DNA from: Paraburkholderia aspalathi
GTDB lineage: Bacteria; Pseudomonadota; Gammaproteobacteria; Burkholderiales; Burkholderiaceae
Length of the DNA: 64,000 nt
Assembly (NCBI RefSeq): GCF_900116445.1
Contig: NZ_FPBH01000013.1
Span: 1 to 64,000, forward strand
Direction of reading: 5' to 3'
Positions 18,391 to 27,234 of the stretch are shown in pieces (within the stretch, counting starts at the first letter, position 1; each line of letters opens with the position of its first letter). The notes below the pieces were generated by a model. That model searched no databases. It worked only from the letters and a program-made list of their open reading frames with translations, and was not told the DNA's origin. Both the position numbers and the translations under genes were made by a program.

Positions 18391-18798
18391 ATGAACCCAG
18401 TTTCCGATCTTTCTGTTTTACTGAAAACCTTGGAGCCGGCGCTTAACCCGGGCGTGTTTGTGTTTGCTTCGGTCAAGGACGGTCATGCCATTGACCCAGC
18501 CGTCATCGTGGCGTCAATCCGGGAGCCGGAGGGCTTGTCGGTAATTACGAGTGAGGCAGACGCGGCGATCAGCGGCTTGAATCCGTTGTTCAAATGCGCG
18601 TGGATTACGTTGACCGTGAATTCAGCCTTGGAGGCGGTCGGATTGACCGCAGCATTCGCCACTGCATTGGGGCGTTCCGGCATCAGTTGTAACGTGGTAG
18701 CGGGCGCATACCACGATCATATTTTTGTTCCTCTCGAATCGGCACAGACGGCGATGCATGTACTTCATCAATTGCAGAAGGATGGCGGCATCGCGTAA
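18391..18798 (+). CDS. ACT domain-containing protein
   Basis: 135 residues that appear to be a duplicated ACT domain: the N-terminal half ends near VITSEADAAI, the C-terminal half begins FKCAWITLTVNSALEAVG and ends GAYHDHIFVPLESAQTAMHVL. ACT domains bind amino acids and usually regulate enzymes; this stand-alone form is a small conserved cytoplasmic protein of unknown partner. ACAGGAGATTAC precedes the ATG. It is not in an operon. Confidence 0.85.
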   Translation: MNPVSDLSVLLKTLEPALNPGVFVFASVKDGHAIDPAVIVASIREPEGLSVITSEADAAISGLNPLFKCAWITLTVNSALEAVGLTAAFATALGRSGISCNVVAGAYHDHIFVPLESAQTAMHVLHQLQKDGGIA

Positions 18799-18944
18799 CA
18801 GCTAGCAAATGGTGTTCAGTTTGTTCGAATAGAGAATCAAGAAAGTCACCGACGGACGCGAACCGGTCAGGAAGGGATACTCGACCTAGGCACATGGATC
18901 GTTGACGATTGGTATCGTGTTAAAACGAAGCAACGGAGCGTGCG

Positions 18945-19196
18945 ATGAACAACTCGAAGAAGTTCGCTCTCATTGCCGTGGCATTCACGGCATTCGGTCT
19001 GTATAAACTGTTTGTGGTCTTTCAAGACATGCAAACTGGTTGCATCCAGTTCCAAACTCATCAGACATGCAGCTACGAAAATGCGGAGAATTTTCAAGGC
19101 TTGCTCGATCTCGAACTGATGTTCGCATGCGGTTGGGCTGCGGGTGCGGTGGTCTGTTGGATGGTCGCTGCACAGGCGAAAAAGAAGGAGCGTTAA
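18945..19196 (+). CDS. Small two-helix membrane protein
   Basis: 83 residues with one membrane helix at about 7-26, a loop containing two Cys (GCIQFQTHQTCSYENAENF), a second helix at about 55-76 and a Lys-rich tail (KKKER). The tail and short N-terminus suggest both ends are cytoplasmic with a periplasmic, perhaps disulfide-bonded, loop. AACGGAGCGTGCG precedes the ATG. No family is recognised. It lies 193 bases before the candidate cysteine protease. Confidence 0.6.
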   Translation: MNNSKKFALIAVAFTAFGLYKLFVVFQDMQTGCIQFQTHQTCSYENAENFQGLLDLELMFACGWAAGAVVCWMVAAQAKKKER

Positions 19197-19389
19197 CTGC
19201 CTCTGGCGCTTGGCTGCCGGCAATACAGGAGGAAGGGCCTATGCCATAAGCCCCTTGTCTACGTTTGGCCCATCCGTTGGATATCGTGCCTTGAGGGCGC
19301 CCCATAGACTGGTCTCGTCCCGGGTGGTCCGGGGTGCATTGGGCCGCATGTCGCCCAATGCTTCACGTATGTCGATTGGGGCTCATATC

Positions 19390-19899
19390 ATGTCAGAAAT
19401 CCAACTCTTCGCATCGCGCAACGACTACTACAGTTCGCAAACCGAGGCCGGCGACCGCAGAATTCTTCGCCGTTATGGCTGGTGTGCGGCGGCCAGCGTG
19501 CTGTGGACGAAGAACGCGCTCGATCCTGCTGTCGCACCTAAGGACTCCAATCCGGACAAGTTGCGCACAGGCATCTTGCAAGTGAAGTACCGCTGGAACG
19601 TGGGAACCGAACGAGAGGCGACGCTCGACCTCCTGCAGCAGGCAGATCTGCAGGGTGCTCAGGTGGGCGATCAGGTGTCGCTCACGGCATTGTTCGGAAT
19701 CGTCTTGGCCACACCAGGGGTGTACCTGATCACCAACGATACCCACGTGATGGCGGTGGACACGCGCGTCGGGCGGCTGGACTTCTACGACATCGAGGAG
19801 GGTCTGTTCCAATATGGCAGCACGGCTGAATTGGAACAGGGCATAAGGGCACGTTATCAGGATCCGCGTTGGGACGTTTACAGCGTCGCGCATCACTGA
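19390..19899 (+). CDS. Candidate YopT/C58-like cysteine protease
   Basis: 169 residues, family not certain. The pattern fits a papain-like Cys-His-Asp triad of the YopT/AvrPphB (C58) kind: Cys32 in GWCAAASVLW (family G-x-C-x3-S-x2-W), His119 in NDTHVMAVD, and Asp134 in DFYDIEEG. The His-to-Asp distance of 15 is close to the 16 known in YopT. It has no signal peptide, which would suit a type III or VI secreted effector or a toxin domain. Homology is inferred from motif spacing only. The ATG at 19390 begins the compact domain; an upstream frame from 19144 overlaps the previous gene and looks spurious. Confidence 0.6.
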   Translation: MSEIQLFASRNDYYSSQTEAGDRRILRRYGWCAAASVLWTKNALDPAVAPKDSNPDKLRTGILQVKYRWNVGTEREATLDLLQQADLQGAQVGDQVSLTALFGIVLATPGVYLITNDTHVMAVDTRVGRLDFYDIEEGLFQYGSTAELEQGIRARYQDPRWDVYSVAHH

Positions 19900-20084
19900 G
19901 TCGCCGGGAAACTCAAGCGGCCGTCACTCTTGTGCCGGCCTGCGCACTTGCCTCGAATTTTTGTGGCTTATGTGCGATTCGGGAGCGCTCGGTCACAAGC
20001 TGCTGATCGATTGTCACTGCCGAATCGTCGACAACCGTTCAACATGCTACTTCTACCACTACGAATGGCGATTACCGGTGGTCC

Positions 20085-20506
20085 ATGCGACTGAAAATAT
20101 CGAAGATCGGGGTTGGACTTGCAGGAGCCATAGTCGCGTTCATGGCAACTTCAGCATTGGCGCAGCTAGCCGGGCAATGGGTATGACACCGCCTACGGAC
20201 CGCTCAAAAGGACGTGGAGTCACGTTCAACCTCGTTCAGGATTGTTCTGCAGTGTCGGGAACGTGGGATGAATTTTCTACCAAAGGTAACGGTGGACTGC
20301 ATCGAGCGTTCGCGATATCGACCGACGGTCACTGGGGATATTCAGCGGATGCAACTGAGGTTTCTGGTGATAAGCGGGCGGCAGAGCAGCGTGCAATTTC
20401 AATTTGCCAGATATTGGCGAAGACGGAATGTTTCATTTATGCGCTGGACAACCGTATCGTTTGGCATGGTGCCGATGGGAGTCCAGAGCCGTCAGCCAAC
20501 CGTTGA
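20085..20506 (+). pseudogene. Frameshifted gene for a secreted protein
   Basis: A clear signal peptide (MRLKISKIGVGLAGAIVAF, then MATSALAQ) starts at 20085 but ends at a TGA at 20184. In another frame, open from upstream to 20506, the sequence continues as a plausible mature domain (GLHRAFAISTDGHWGYS, then AAEQRAISICQILAKTECF with a Cys pair, and YALDNRIVWHG). The two parts appear to be one gene split by one or more indels around 20170-20270. The mature domain resembles small repeats found in secreted or caspase-associated proteins, family unnamed. It could also be a sequencing error. Confidence 0.55.
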
Positions 20507-20578
20507 CGCGAATCTCGAAAGGCGACGGTCAACGACCTCATGACTCGCGGTGTCGGCGCACGAAAGACGAGAAGTTTT

Positions 20579-21562
20579 CTATCGCAACCTTGCCTGGAAA
20601 AACTGCACCACATCGGCGTTGAATTGTTCATGGAACGCCGCGCGGTCGAAGCCCGGCAGGCTGTCGCAGACTTCTGGCTTCTTCCGGGACAGACCCGCGT
20701 CACAGGGTGGCAGGAAGTCGTAATGGCCTGCGTTGGCGACCACGTGGTATTCGGGCGTTCGGGGCAGGTCGGCGCGTATGGCCTCATCGTAGTACGGGTG
20801 CGGCTGATGACGATCCTCGGCAGCTCGCCAGAGCTGGATCGGAGCGCGCACGCTGCTTAGCCCTGCGCGGCCGAACGCGAAGCCGAACGCGGGCGCGGCG
20901 ATGACCACAGCCTTGATGCGCGAGTCGTGGATCCAGGCACTGGCCGGAACATCGGCGCCGACATGGGGATCGACGCCGGCATGCCTCAGAGCAGCGCACA
21001 GATCATGATCAGCGTGTGCCTCGCAATATGGGGCGATCTCCGGCAGGTCCGGGACCCCGCCTGCGGCCACGAGCACGGTGAAGCCGCCGTTGGAAAAGCC
21101 GAACGCGCCAATGCGGGCCGCGTCCAGCCGCTGGCGCCAACGCCACTCGTCGAGCATGTAGTCAACCAGCCGGCTAAGCTGGGCGGGACGGCGCCACAAC
21201 TGCAAGACGCCGCTCTGGTCATCGAAAGTGTCGCCGGCGTGACTGACCGCCGCCACCACGAAACCCGCGTGAGCCAAGGCGAGAGCCGTGTCGTAATGGC
21301 CGCCATACCACCCTGCGCCGCCATGCGACATCACCACCAGCGGCAGTTGTTGGCCGATGATCGGAGCATCCGGCGCCACAGTCTGGGTGAAATTGCCCAA
21401 GGCGTGCGGTGTCGCCGACGCGTTAGTCGGGTACCAGATTCCGGCAGTTAGCGGCGGCTCGGCACCATTGGTTATCTTGACCTCCTCGAAGCCGACATCG
21501 GCGGCGAGGGCCGGCGCGGCAACAAGGGCCAAAAGGATGGCGATCATGGCCATCAATTTCAC
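20579..21562 (-). CDS. Exported alpha/beta hydrolase, dienelactone-hydrolase/PAF-acetylhydrolase-like
   Basis: 327 residues with a signal peptide cut near APALA (residue 20). The alpha/beta hydrolase fold shows the oxyanion motif SHGGAG (79-84), nucleophile Ser157 in GFSNGG, and a late His in NAGHYDFLPP. Four or more Cys in the mature part fit a periplasmic disulfide-bonded enzyme. Similar proteins are annotated as predicted dienelactone hydrolases or PAF-acetylhydrolase-like lipases; substrate unknown. It is monocistronic. Confidence 0.85.
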   Translation of the reverse strand: MKLMAMIAILLALVAAPALAADVGFEEVKITNGAEPPLTAGIWYPTNASATPHALGNFTQTVAPDAPIIGQQLPLVVMSHGGAGWYGGHYDTALALAHAGFVVAAVSHAGDTFDDQSGVLQLWRRPAQLSRLVDYMLDEWRWRQRLDAARIGAFGFSNGGFTVLVAAGGVPDLPEIAPYCEAHADHDLCAALRHAGVDPHVGADVPASAWIHDSRIKAVVIAAPAFGFAFGRAGLSSVRAPIQLWRAAEDRHQPHPYYDEAIRADLPRTPEYHVVANAGHYDFLPPCDAGLSRKKPEVCDSLPGFDRAAFHEQFNADVVQFFQARLR

Positions 21563-21622
21563 AGTTGTCTCCTTTGTTGTCGTCGCTCAGGCCGAATCCA
21601 GATGCAGATCGAGCTACGATAA

Positions 21623-21877
21623 CTCATTCTGAAGAAGGACAAAGCTGAACTGCATCTGTCGCAGAACAAGAACCATAAAGCATCGCTAAATAACGTAGCC
21701 CACCTCATGGTCGAAGACGCAACTGTCCTTTATGAGCACTGCACGACCCACAACGTTCGGATCATCAAGGCCTTGCGCGATGCTGACTTCGGGCTCAGGT
21801 GTTTCGTGCTGGCAGATCCTGATGGGAATCGCATCGATATTGGCCAGGTTCTCCCAAACCCCGGGGGCACGGCCTGA
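21623..21877 (+). pseudogene. C-terminal fragment of a glyoxalase/VOC-family gene
   Basis: An 84-codon stretch, without a start and bounded on the left by a TAA at 21620, reads as the second half of a VOC/glyoxalase domain: LILKKDKAELHLSQN, then NVAHLMVEDATVLYEH, then CFVLADPDGNRIDIGQ. The ADPDGN-x-I motif is diagnostic for bleomycin-resistance/glyoxalase proteins. The N-terminal half is missing because the divergent hydrolase gene and its promoter lie there, so this is a truncated remnant. Confidence 0.75.
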
Positions 21878-21949
21878 TCGCTGCAGATGAACGCATGACT
21901 GGTGGAAAAGCGGTGGATGCGCGATTGACGTGACGACGTCGATCGCGCA

Positions 21950-22657
21950 TTACGCCTGCACGTCGATCAACACACCGAGCGGCCGCCATTGAACCCCCTT
22001 CGTCTCGTCTGACAATCCGTCGAGCACCGCAACTAGCGAGACTTTCGCGTTCGCATCCTGCGCGAGCGTCGTGACGTGATCCCGTAACGCCTGATTCAAT
22101 TGTCCGATTGCGGCTGTCATCGGGTCGCCTGACTCTGTGACAGCGCTCGGTGTGTTTTCGAAATCGTCGATATCGAAATCCCATTCGTCCGTATCGTTAT
22201 CGTCGTCGCTTACCACCGTGCGGGACGTCTTCGCCAGATCGGCAATCTGAGCGCCGAGATCGCGATAGCCGCTTACGGCCGAACTGGATGGCTGGATATC
22301 TGTTGCGGGGGAAAGCGCGTCTTTCGTTTCCTTACCCGACGTGCTCAGGCCGTTAGCCACGGCAATTGACCGCTGCAGCTCGAGCGCCTGATAGAGCGCC
22401 GCGACCAGTGACGTGCTCGAGGCACTCACACGCCTGTGCAACAAGGCGTCGGAGTCGTCGTTGGTGCTGTCGCTGATGGCTAAGCCCGTTGATGCATCGA
22501 TGCCGAGCCGCGTCAACGTCTGCTTGAGTGCTGTTATCAGTGCATCGTTGCTGCGGTCGGACGTGCTGGCTGTCGACGATGCATCCTTTGATGGAGGAGG
22601 CTCGGGTGGTGGCGGTGTGGTGACTGACGTGTTCGTGTTGATCGGATCAGGCGACAT
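21950..22657 (-). CDS. Hypothetical acidic low-complexity protein
   Basis: 235 residues of unrecognised function. It is rich in Ser, Thr, Asp and Ala, with a proline run near the N-terminus (PPPPEPPP) and an acidic patch (DDDNDTDEWDFDIDDFE) at about 150-167. Stretches such as DALITALKQTLTRLGID and SLVAALYQALELQRS are probably helical. No signal peptide. The composition suggests a partly disordered, possibly secreted or surface-associated protein. Next to it on the right is 310 bases of non-coding DNA. Confidence 0.6.
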   Translation of the reverse strand: MSPDPINTNTSVTTPPPPEPPPSKDASSTASTSDRSNDALITALKQTLTRLGIDASTGLAISDSTNDDSDALLHRRVSASSTSLVAALYQALELQRSIAVANGLSTSGKETKDALSPATDIQPSSSAVSGYRDLGAQIADLAKTSRTVVSDDDNDTDEWDFDIDDFENTPSAVTESGDPMTAAIGQLNQALRDHVTTLAQDANAKVSLVAVLDGLSDETKGVQWRPLGVLIDVQA

Positions 22658-22967
22658 GGGCTGACGCTTCCTTTGTCCCGCGCTTGGCGAGACGGTCGAA
22701 AATCGAATGCACGGTAGCGACGTGCAATCGAGTTATCGGGACCATCGCGCGAGACTTGATGTTTTGTAAGTGCGCGAAAGGAAGCCAGCCGTGCTTGTCC
22801 AGAGCAATAGAGTGATAGAAGAGCTTATGCCCACAAATAAGGCGCCTGTCCCAGCCAATGTCACCTTCGTGTTCCTGGCGTCTCGATCAAGAATCCCTTG
22901 CGTTAGTCGAAGGTGGTCGGCGCGACGCTGAAGTGCTGGTCGACAGCTTCCAGGGCGCAACGCCAAA
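22658..22967. other. Intergenic gap, nothing recognised
   Basis: About 310 bases between two leftward genes. Short minus-strand frames here overlap the end of the amidotransferase gene and show no domain. No terminator, repeat or RNA is evident. Confidence 0.4.
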
Positions 22968-23822
22968 TCATCCCATCGAGACAACCGGTGTGCCCGATGT
23001 CTCGGAAGGTGCATATCGCGCGGTAGCAAGTACCTGAGGCGGCACAGGGACGTGTGCGCGTCTGACCAGGGATCCTGCGCGAAACATGAGCAGATCGCCC
23101 GGCTGGCACGTGGTCCATGCTTCATCGGTGAGTGGTGTCGTCGCGATCACTGCCGTGCAGTCTTCCGAGGTCGCATAGGCAGAGAAGTCGACCGACATAT
23201 CGGCATCGACGAGTCTCGCGCTTGAGAACGGCCAGCGACGCATCACGTAGGCCAGTCGCGTGGAGCAGTAGGCAAACTGCGATTGTCCGTTCGACAGCAG
23301 GAAGTTGAAAATTCCATAGTGGTTCAGGTTGCGAGTAATGTCCTCTACGACATTGAACAGCTCGTCCGGCGTGGTATCCCTATCGACGCCACGCTTGTGG
23401 ATCACATTCATGATCGTGCAAAAGGCCGTTTCGCTATCGGTTGTTCCCACCGGCGCGTAAGGACCGGACACCCACCAGTTTCGCTCCCGCAGGTCACCGT
23501 TATGTGCGAACACCCATTGCTGTCCGTTATGTTCGCGCATGAAGGGATGGCAATTCTCGGCGCTGGCGCCACCTTGCGTCGCTTTCCGGATGTGCGCGAT
23601 GACATTGCGCGATTTGATCGGATAACGCTTCACAAATTCGGCCATGGGCGAACGGCAGGCAGGTTTGTCGTCGATGAATAAGCGGCATGCCCGCTCCTCA
23701 TAAAACGCGATTCCCCATCCATCCACATGGTGATCGGTCAGACCGCCTCGCGCCGCAAATCCCGTGAATGAAAAGGTCACATCGGTCGGCTCAGCACAAC
23801 TGAGAGCAAGGAGTTGGCACAT
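22968..23822 (-). CDS. Class II glutamine amidotransferase (YafJ-like)
   Basis: 284 residues. The Ntn-hydrolase fold begins with Cys2 as nucleophile (MCQLLALSC). The next signatures are HHVDGWGIAFYE, VIAHIRKATQG and FAHNGDL, with TTDSETAF late in the domain. This matches the YafJ/YafJ-like predicted amidotransferases that lack a synthase domain; the natural acceptor is unknown. Cytoplasmic. The stop lies close to the putative non-coding gap and no partner gene is apparent, so it is probably monocistronic. Its start faces the porin promoter region. Confidence 0.9.
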   Translation of the reverse strand: MCQLLALSCAEPTDVTFSFTGFAARGGLTDHHVDGWGIAFYEERACRLFIDDKPACRSPMAEFVKRYPIKSRNVIAHIRKATQGGASAENCHPFMREHNGQQWVFAHNGDLRERNWWVSGPYAPVGTTDSETAFCTIMNVIHKRGVDRDTTPDELFNVVEDITRNLNHYGIFNFLLSNGQSQFAYCSTRLAYVMRRWPFSSARLVDADMSVDFSAYATSEDCTAVIATTPLTDEAWTTCQPGDLLMFRAGSLVRRAHVPVPPQVLATARYAPSETSGTPVVSMG

Positions 23823-23920
23823 GGGTAAAGTTATGTAATGGGCGGTAAGAATTAACTATTGCATTCGAAACGATAAACGAATGCTACCTTTCCTAATTAG
23901 TCTTCAAAATAGAACGTTAT

Positions 23921-23940
23921 TTCAAATTGATCTATTTGAA
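23921..23940. promoter_or_regulatory. Inverted repeat in the AT-rich promoter region before the porin
   Basis: TTCAAAT, spacer TGATCT, ATTTGAA: seven-base perfect arms in an AT-rich stretch between the divergent amidotransferase and porin genes. Candidate operator; the protein that would bind it is unknown. Confidence 0.45.
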
Positions 23941-23984
23941 CGAAGGGTTTTAGTTTTTTCTTCTCCCGGCCCCGCGATACAGTG

Positions 23985-24010
23985 ATTCCCGTTCCCCGAT
24001 GGACGGGAAT
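23985..24010 (+). promoter_or_regulatory. Hairpin in the porin leader
   Basis: ATTCCCGT (23985-23992) pairs perfectly with ACGGGAAT (24003-24010) across a 10-base loop. It sits 86 bases before the porin ATG in the probable 5' untranslated region, so it may be a leader structure that affects translation or stability. No U-run follows, so it is not a standard terminator. Confidence 0.4.
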
Positions 24011-24096
24011 GCAGCTCCGAACCCGGTGTGCAGCGCATTGCGGCATCACGCGGGTTCCGGTCTGGCTTCTATGGGATCCACACAAAAATATCGCAC

Positions 24097-25236
24097 ATGA
24101 AATCAAGATTCTTTTTCGGGTTTGGAGTTTTAGGGATGACTGCGATGCTGGCAACATCGGCGGCGCGAGCGGACAACAGCGTGACGCTCTATGGGCGGAT
24201 GGACAACGGGGTGAGCTATATAACGGACACGGGTGGGCAACACCAATACAAGATGGACAGCGGTGTTGTGTACAGCAACTACTGGGGGCTGCGCGGCACG
24301 GAAGACCTTGGTGGCGGCACACAGGCCGTATTCGACCTTCGCTCTGGCTTTCGTGTGACCGATGGTAGTTCGAAGCCCAGCAGCGGCTATATGTTCGGCA
24401 AAACTGCACTGGTGGGATTGAGCAACTGGCTCGGCACGCTGACGCTCGGCAGGCAATACGACTTCATCAACGACTACACGTCTCGCTATAACATCAGTCA
24501 GGACGGCGACGGCTATGCGATTCACCTCGGCGACCTCGACCGCATGAGCGGCGACACAATGATCAACTCGGTCAAGTTCGCAAGCAAGAGTTTCAACGGT
24601 CTGAGCGCGGGCGCGATGTATTCGTTCAGCAATACGGCCGGCAGTTTCCATACAGGTTCAGCGTGGAGTGCCGGCGTGCTTTACACCGCCGGCGCGTTCA
24701 GTGCGGCAGCGGCATACTCGCAGCTGAACAGCACGACAATCGATCCGTACAACGCGCTCGGCCTGTCGTCATTCCTGGGCACCACGACCGCCAGGGTCAG
24801 CAGTTCGACCGGTCAGCTCATGTCGCTGTATTCGAGCACCGGACTGACTGTGAGCCACCTCGATACGGGCGGGATCGGCGCAAGCTACAGCTTCGACAAG
24901 CTCACGATCAAGGCCAACACGACCCTGACCAAGATCACGTCGGCCGATGGCAATGTGTCGTCTTTCATGCACGTGTACGAAGCTGGCGGCGCGTATCAGC
25001 TCTCGCCTGCGTTGGCGCTCCGCTCGGGCTACCAGTACACGACCTTCGAGCATCACCACTGGAACGAACTGTCGGTCGGTCTCTACGAGAGTCTGTCGAA
25101 GAGTACGCGGATCTACACGTCGGCAGGTTACCTCCGCGCATCGAGCGGTGTGAATGCGGTGATCGGCTATGCATTCACCCCGTCGAGCACGCAGACACAA
25201 GCCAACGTGCGCGTTGGTATCGCCCACAACTTCTGA
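24097..25236 (+). CDS. Outer-membrane general porin (Gram-negative porin family)
   Basis: 379 residues. A signal peptide (MKSRFFFGFGVLGMTAMLA, cut near ARA at about 25) precedes the typical Burkholderia porin start DNSVTLYGRMDNGVSY. Alternating strands, the SNYWGLRGTEDLGGG motif and the terminal Phe (RVGIAHNF), needed for outer-membrane assembly, are all present. It should form a trimeric 16-strand channel. ATG 24097 starts the signal peptide. The solute-binding-protein gene follows 79 bases later, suggesting that the pair handles uptake of the same substrate. Confidence 0.93.
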   Translation: MKSRFFFGFGVLGMTAMLATSAARADNSVTLYGRMDNGVSYITDTGGQHQYKMDSGVVYSNYWGLRGTEDLGGGTQAVFDLRSGFRVTDGSSKPSSGYMFGKTALVGLSNWLGTLTLGRQYDFINDYTSRYNISQDGDGYAIHLGDLDRMSGDTMINSVKFASKSFNGLSAGAMYSFSNTAGSFHTGSAWSAGVLYTAGAFSAAAAYSQLNSTTIDPYNALGLSSFLGTTTARVSSSTGQLMSLYSSTGLTVSHLDTGGIGASYSFDKLTIKANTTLTKITSADGNVSSFMHVYEAGGAYQLSPALALRSGYQYTTFEHHHWNELSVGLYESLSKSTRIYTSAGYLRASSGVNAVIGYAFTPSSTQTQANVRVGIAHNF

Positions 25237-25315
25237 ACTTCTGAGTGACCCTGTGCTGGACACCGGCCGTGGCACGCGTGCCGTGGCCGGGATCAAGTCA
25301 AACGAGAAATATCCA

Positions 25316-26893
25316 ATGAAACTGCGATTCGCCGCTATTGCGTTGCTCATGGTTTTGCCGCTTGCGAGTGCCTTTGCGAAGCCGTTGGTCGTCTGCACCG
25401 AAGCCAGTCCGGAAGGATTCGACCCGGTGCGTTACAGCACGCTGACCATCACTAATGCGTCTGCCGACGTTATTTTCAACGGGCTCGTCACGTACGACGA
25501 TGCCACCGGCACCGTGCAGCCAGCGCTCGCGCAGAGTTGGGACGTCAGTCAGTCCGGCGCGGTCTATACGTTCCATTTGCGTCCCAACGTCCATTTCCAG
25601 ACGACCGATTACTTCAAACCGACCCGGACGTTCGATGCCGACGACGTAATCGCCACGTTCGACCGCATGCTGAATCCGGACAACGCATGGCGCAAGGCGT
25701 TGCCGACGGTGGTGATGCCGAACGTACAGTCGATGCAGATCACGAAGCTGATCAAGTCGGTCGACAAGGTCGACCCGCTGACGGTCCGCATCGTTCTCAA
25801 TCATCCGGACGCCACCTTGCTGCCGATCCTGACGATGAGTTTCGCCTCGATCTATTCGAGCGAATATCTTGCGCAACTGCTGAAGACTAACGCGATCGCA
25901 GACCTGAACGCCAAGCCGGTATCGACGGGTCCGTTCGTTCTCAAGAGCTATCGTCCGGACGCGACGATCCGCTACACGGTGAACCCGGACTACTGGGGGC
26001 CGAAGCCCAAGGTCGATGGACTGATCTACGCGATTACGCCCGATCCGACCGTGCGAGCTCAACGGGTCAAGGCCGGCGAATGCGATATCGCTCTCGCGCC
26101 GAAGCCGGACGACATTGCATCGGCGCGCCGGGACCCGTCGTTGAAAGTACTCGACGTGCCCGGTTTCATGACGGCGTTCGTCGCGCTCAATACGCAGCGT
26201 CACGGTCTCGATAGTCAGGTGGTGCGCCGCGCGATCAATCTGGCCTTCGATCGCGATACGTACGTGAAGACGTTGTTCGGCACCAGCGCAGTTCCCGCGA
26301 CGGATCCGTATCCCAGCAGCACGGAGGCGAAGACCGGCTATGCGTACGATCCGGCGCTCGCGAAAAAGCTGCTGGCCCAGGCGGGCATGGCGAATGGATT
26401 GAGCCTGACGATCTGGACCCGCTCGACCGGCAGCACGCTCAATCCGAATCCGAAGGTGGGCGCCGAACTGCTTCAGGCTGACCTCACCAAGGTCGGCATC
26501 GACGCACGGATCAAGACCCTGGAGTGGGGCGAGTTGCTTCACGAAATCAAGCAGGGACAATATGACCTGCTGTTCATGGGATGGGCCGGCGACAACGGCG
26601 ATCCGGATAACTTCCTGTCGCCGCTATTCTCATGTGACGCTGTGAAGGGCGGTACCAACTTCCAGCGTTACTGCGATGCGTCGCTGGATGCGTCGATCGC
26701 GAGCGGGAAAGCTACCAGCACCGCGTCGGTTCGCGCGCAGGACTACGACCGTGCCGTGAAGATCGCGCACGATCAGGCGCTCTGGATTCCGCTTGCGCAT
26801 CCGCTGGTGGCTGCGATCACGCGTCCGAACATCGATGGCTATCACGTCAGTGCGTTCGGCCGTGTGAACTTCGGGGCTGTGTCGATTCGGTAA
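25316..26893 (+). CDS. ABC transporter substrate-binding protein, DppA-like (family 5)
   Basis: 525 residues. The signal peptide MKLRFAAIALLMVLPLASAF is followed by KPLVVCTEASPEGFDPVRYS, the classic start of dipeptide-binding proteins DppA/SapA. Later motifs are STGPFVLKSYRPD, VRRAINLAFDRD and LLFMGWAGDNGDPDNFL. It binds peptides or related solutes in the periplasm. The permease and ATPase genes that normally follow are missing; only a tail of an oligopeptide ATPase gene is visible just downstream, so this binding protein probably lost its own transporter or shares another. Confidence 0.92.
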   Translation: MKLRFAAIALLMVLPLASAFAKPLVVCTEASPEGFDPVRYSTLTITNASADVIFNGLVTYDDATGTVQPALAQSWDVSQSGAVYTFHLRPNVHFQTTDYFKPTRTFDADDVIATFDRMLNPDNAWRKALPTVVMPNVQSMQITKLIKSVDKVDPLTVRIVLNHPDATLLPILTMSFASIYSSEYLAQLLKTNAIADLNAKPVSTGPFVLKSYRPDATIRYTVNPDYWGPKPKVDGLIYAITPDPTVRAQRVKAGECDIALAPKPDDIASARRDPSLKVLDVPGFMTAFVALNTQRHGLDSQVVRRAINLAFDRDTYVKTLFGTSAVPATDPYPSSTEAKTGYAYDPALAKKLLAQAGMANGLSLTIWTRSTGSTLNPNPKVGAELLQADLTKVGIDARIKTLEWGELLHEIKQGQYDLLFMGWAGDNGDPDNFLSPLFSCDAVKGGTNFQRYCDASLDASIASGKATSTASVRAQDYDRAVKIAHDQALWIPLAHPLVAAITRPNIDGYHVSAFGRVNFGAVSIR

Positions 26894-26932
26894 CAGCGTC
26901 CGGAAAACCTTCCCATATCGCTCTTTCACCGG

Positions 26933-27187
26933 ATGACGGTCGTGCAGTTGCACGACCGTTACTGGAGACTTGCGCGCGTTTTCTCTGCGCCACGCCATCC
27001 GTATACGCAAATCTTGATGGCCGCCACGCCCAGGCTCGATTTTTCTGCCTCGCAGGAGCCGCGGCATCGAGATTGCTGGAATAGTCGGCAAATTCCCCGG
27101 ACATCAAACCATTTAGCGAATTTTTGTGCGATTATTTATGCGGTGGCTTTCAGCAAGACAGGTGCCTCGAGACGCAGTATGAAATAA
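26933..27187 (+). pseudogene. Remnant of an oligopeptide ABC transporter ATPase (OppD/DppD-like C-terminus)
   Basis: Within this frame the words ARVFSAPRHPYTQILMAATP match the conserved C-terminal signature of DppD/OppD/DppF ATPases (usually F-x-x-P-x-HPYT-x-x-L-x-x-A-x-P). No Walker motifs, no ABC signature and no ribosome site are present, and the residues after RLDF do not continue the family. It lies 40 bases after the DppA-like gene, where dpp permease and ATPase genes would be expected. The rest was probably deleted. Confidence 0.65.
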
Positions 27188-27234
27188 ATTTGGCGCCTCT
27201 ATGATTGTGGCTTCAATCGAAAAGGGGATTCGCC

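Noticed and set aside
25298-26560. A 420-codon minus-strand frame
   Set aside because: Antisense shadow of the DppA-like gene.
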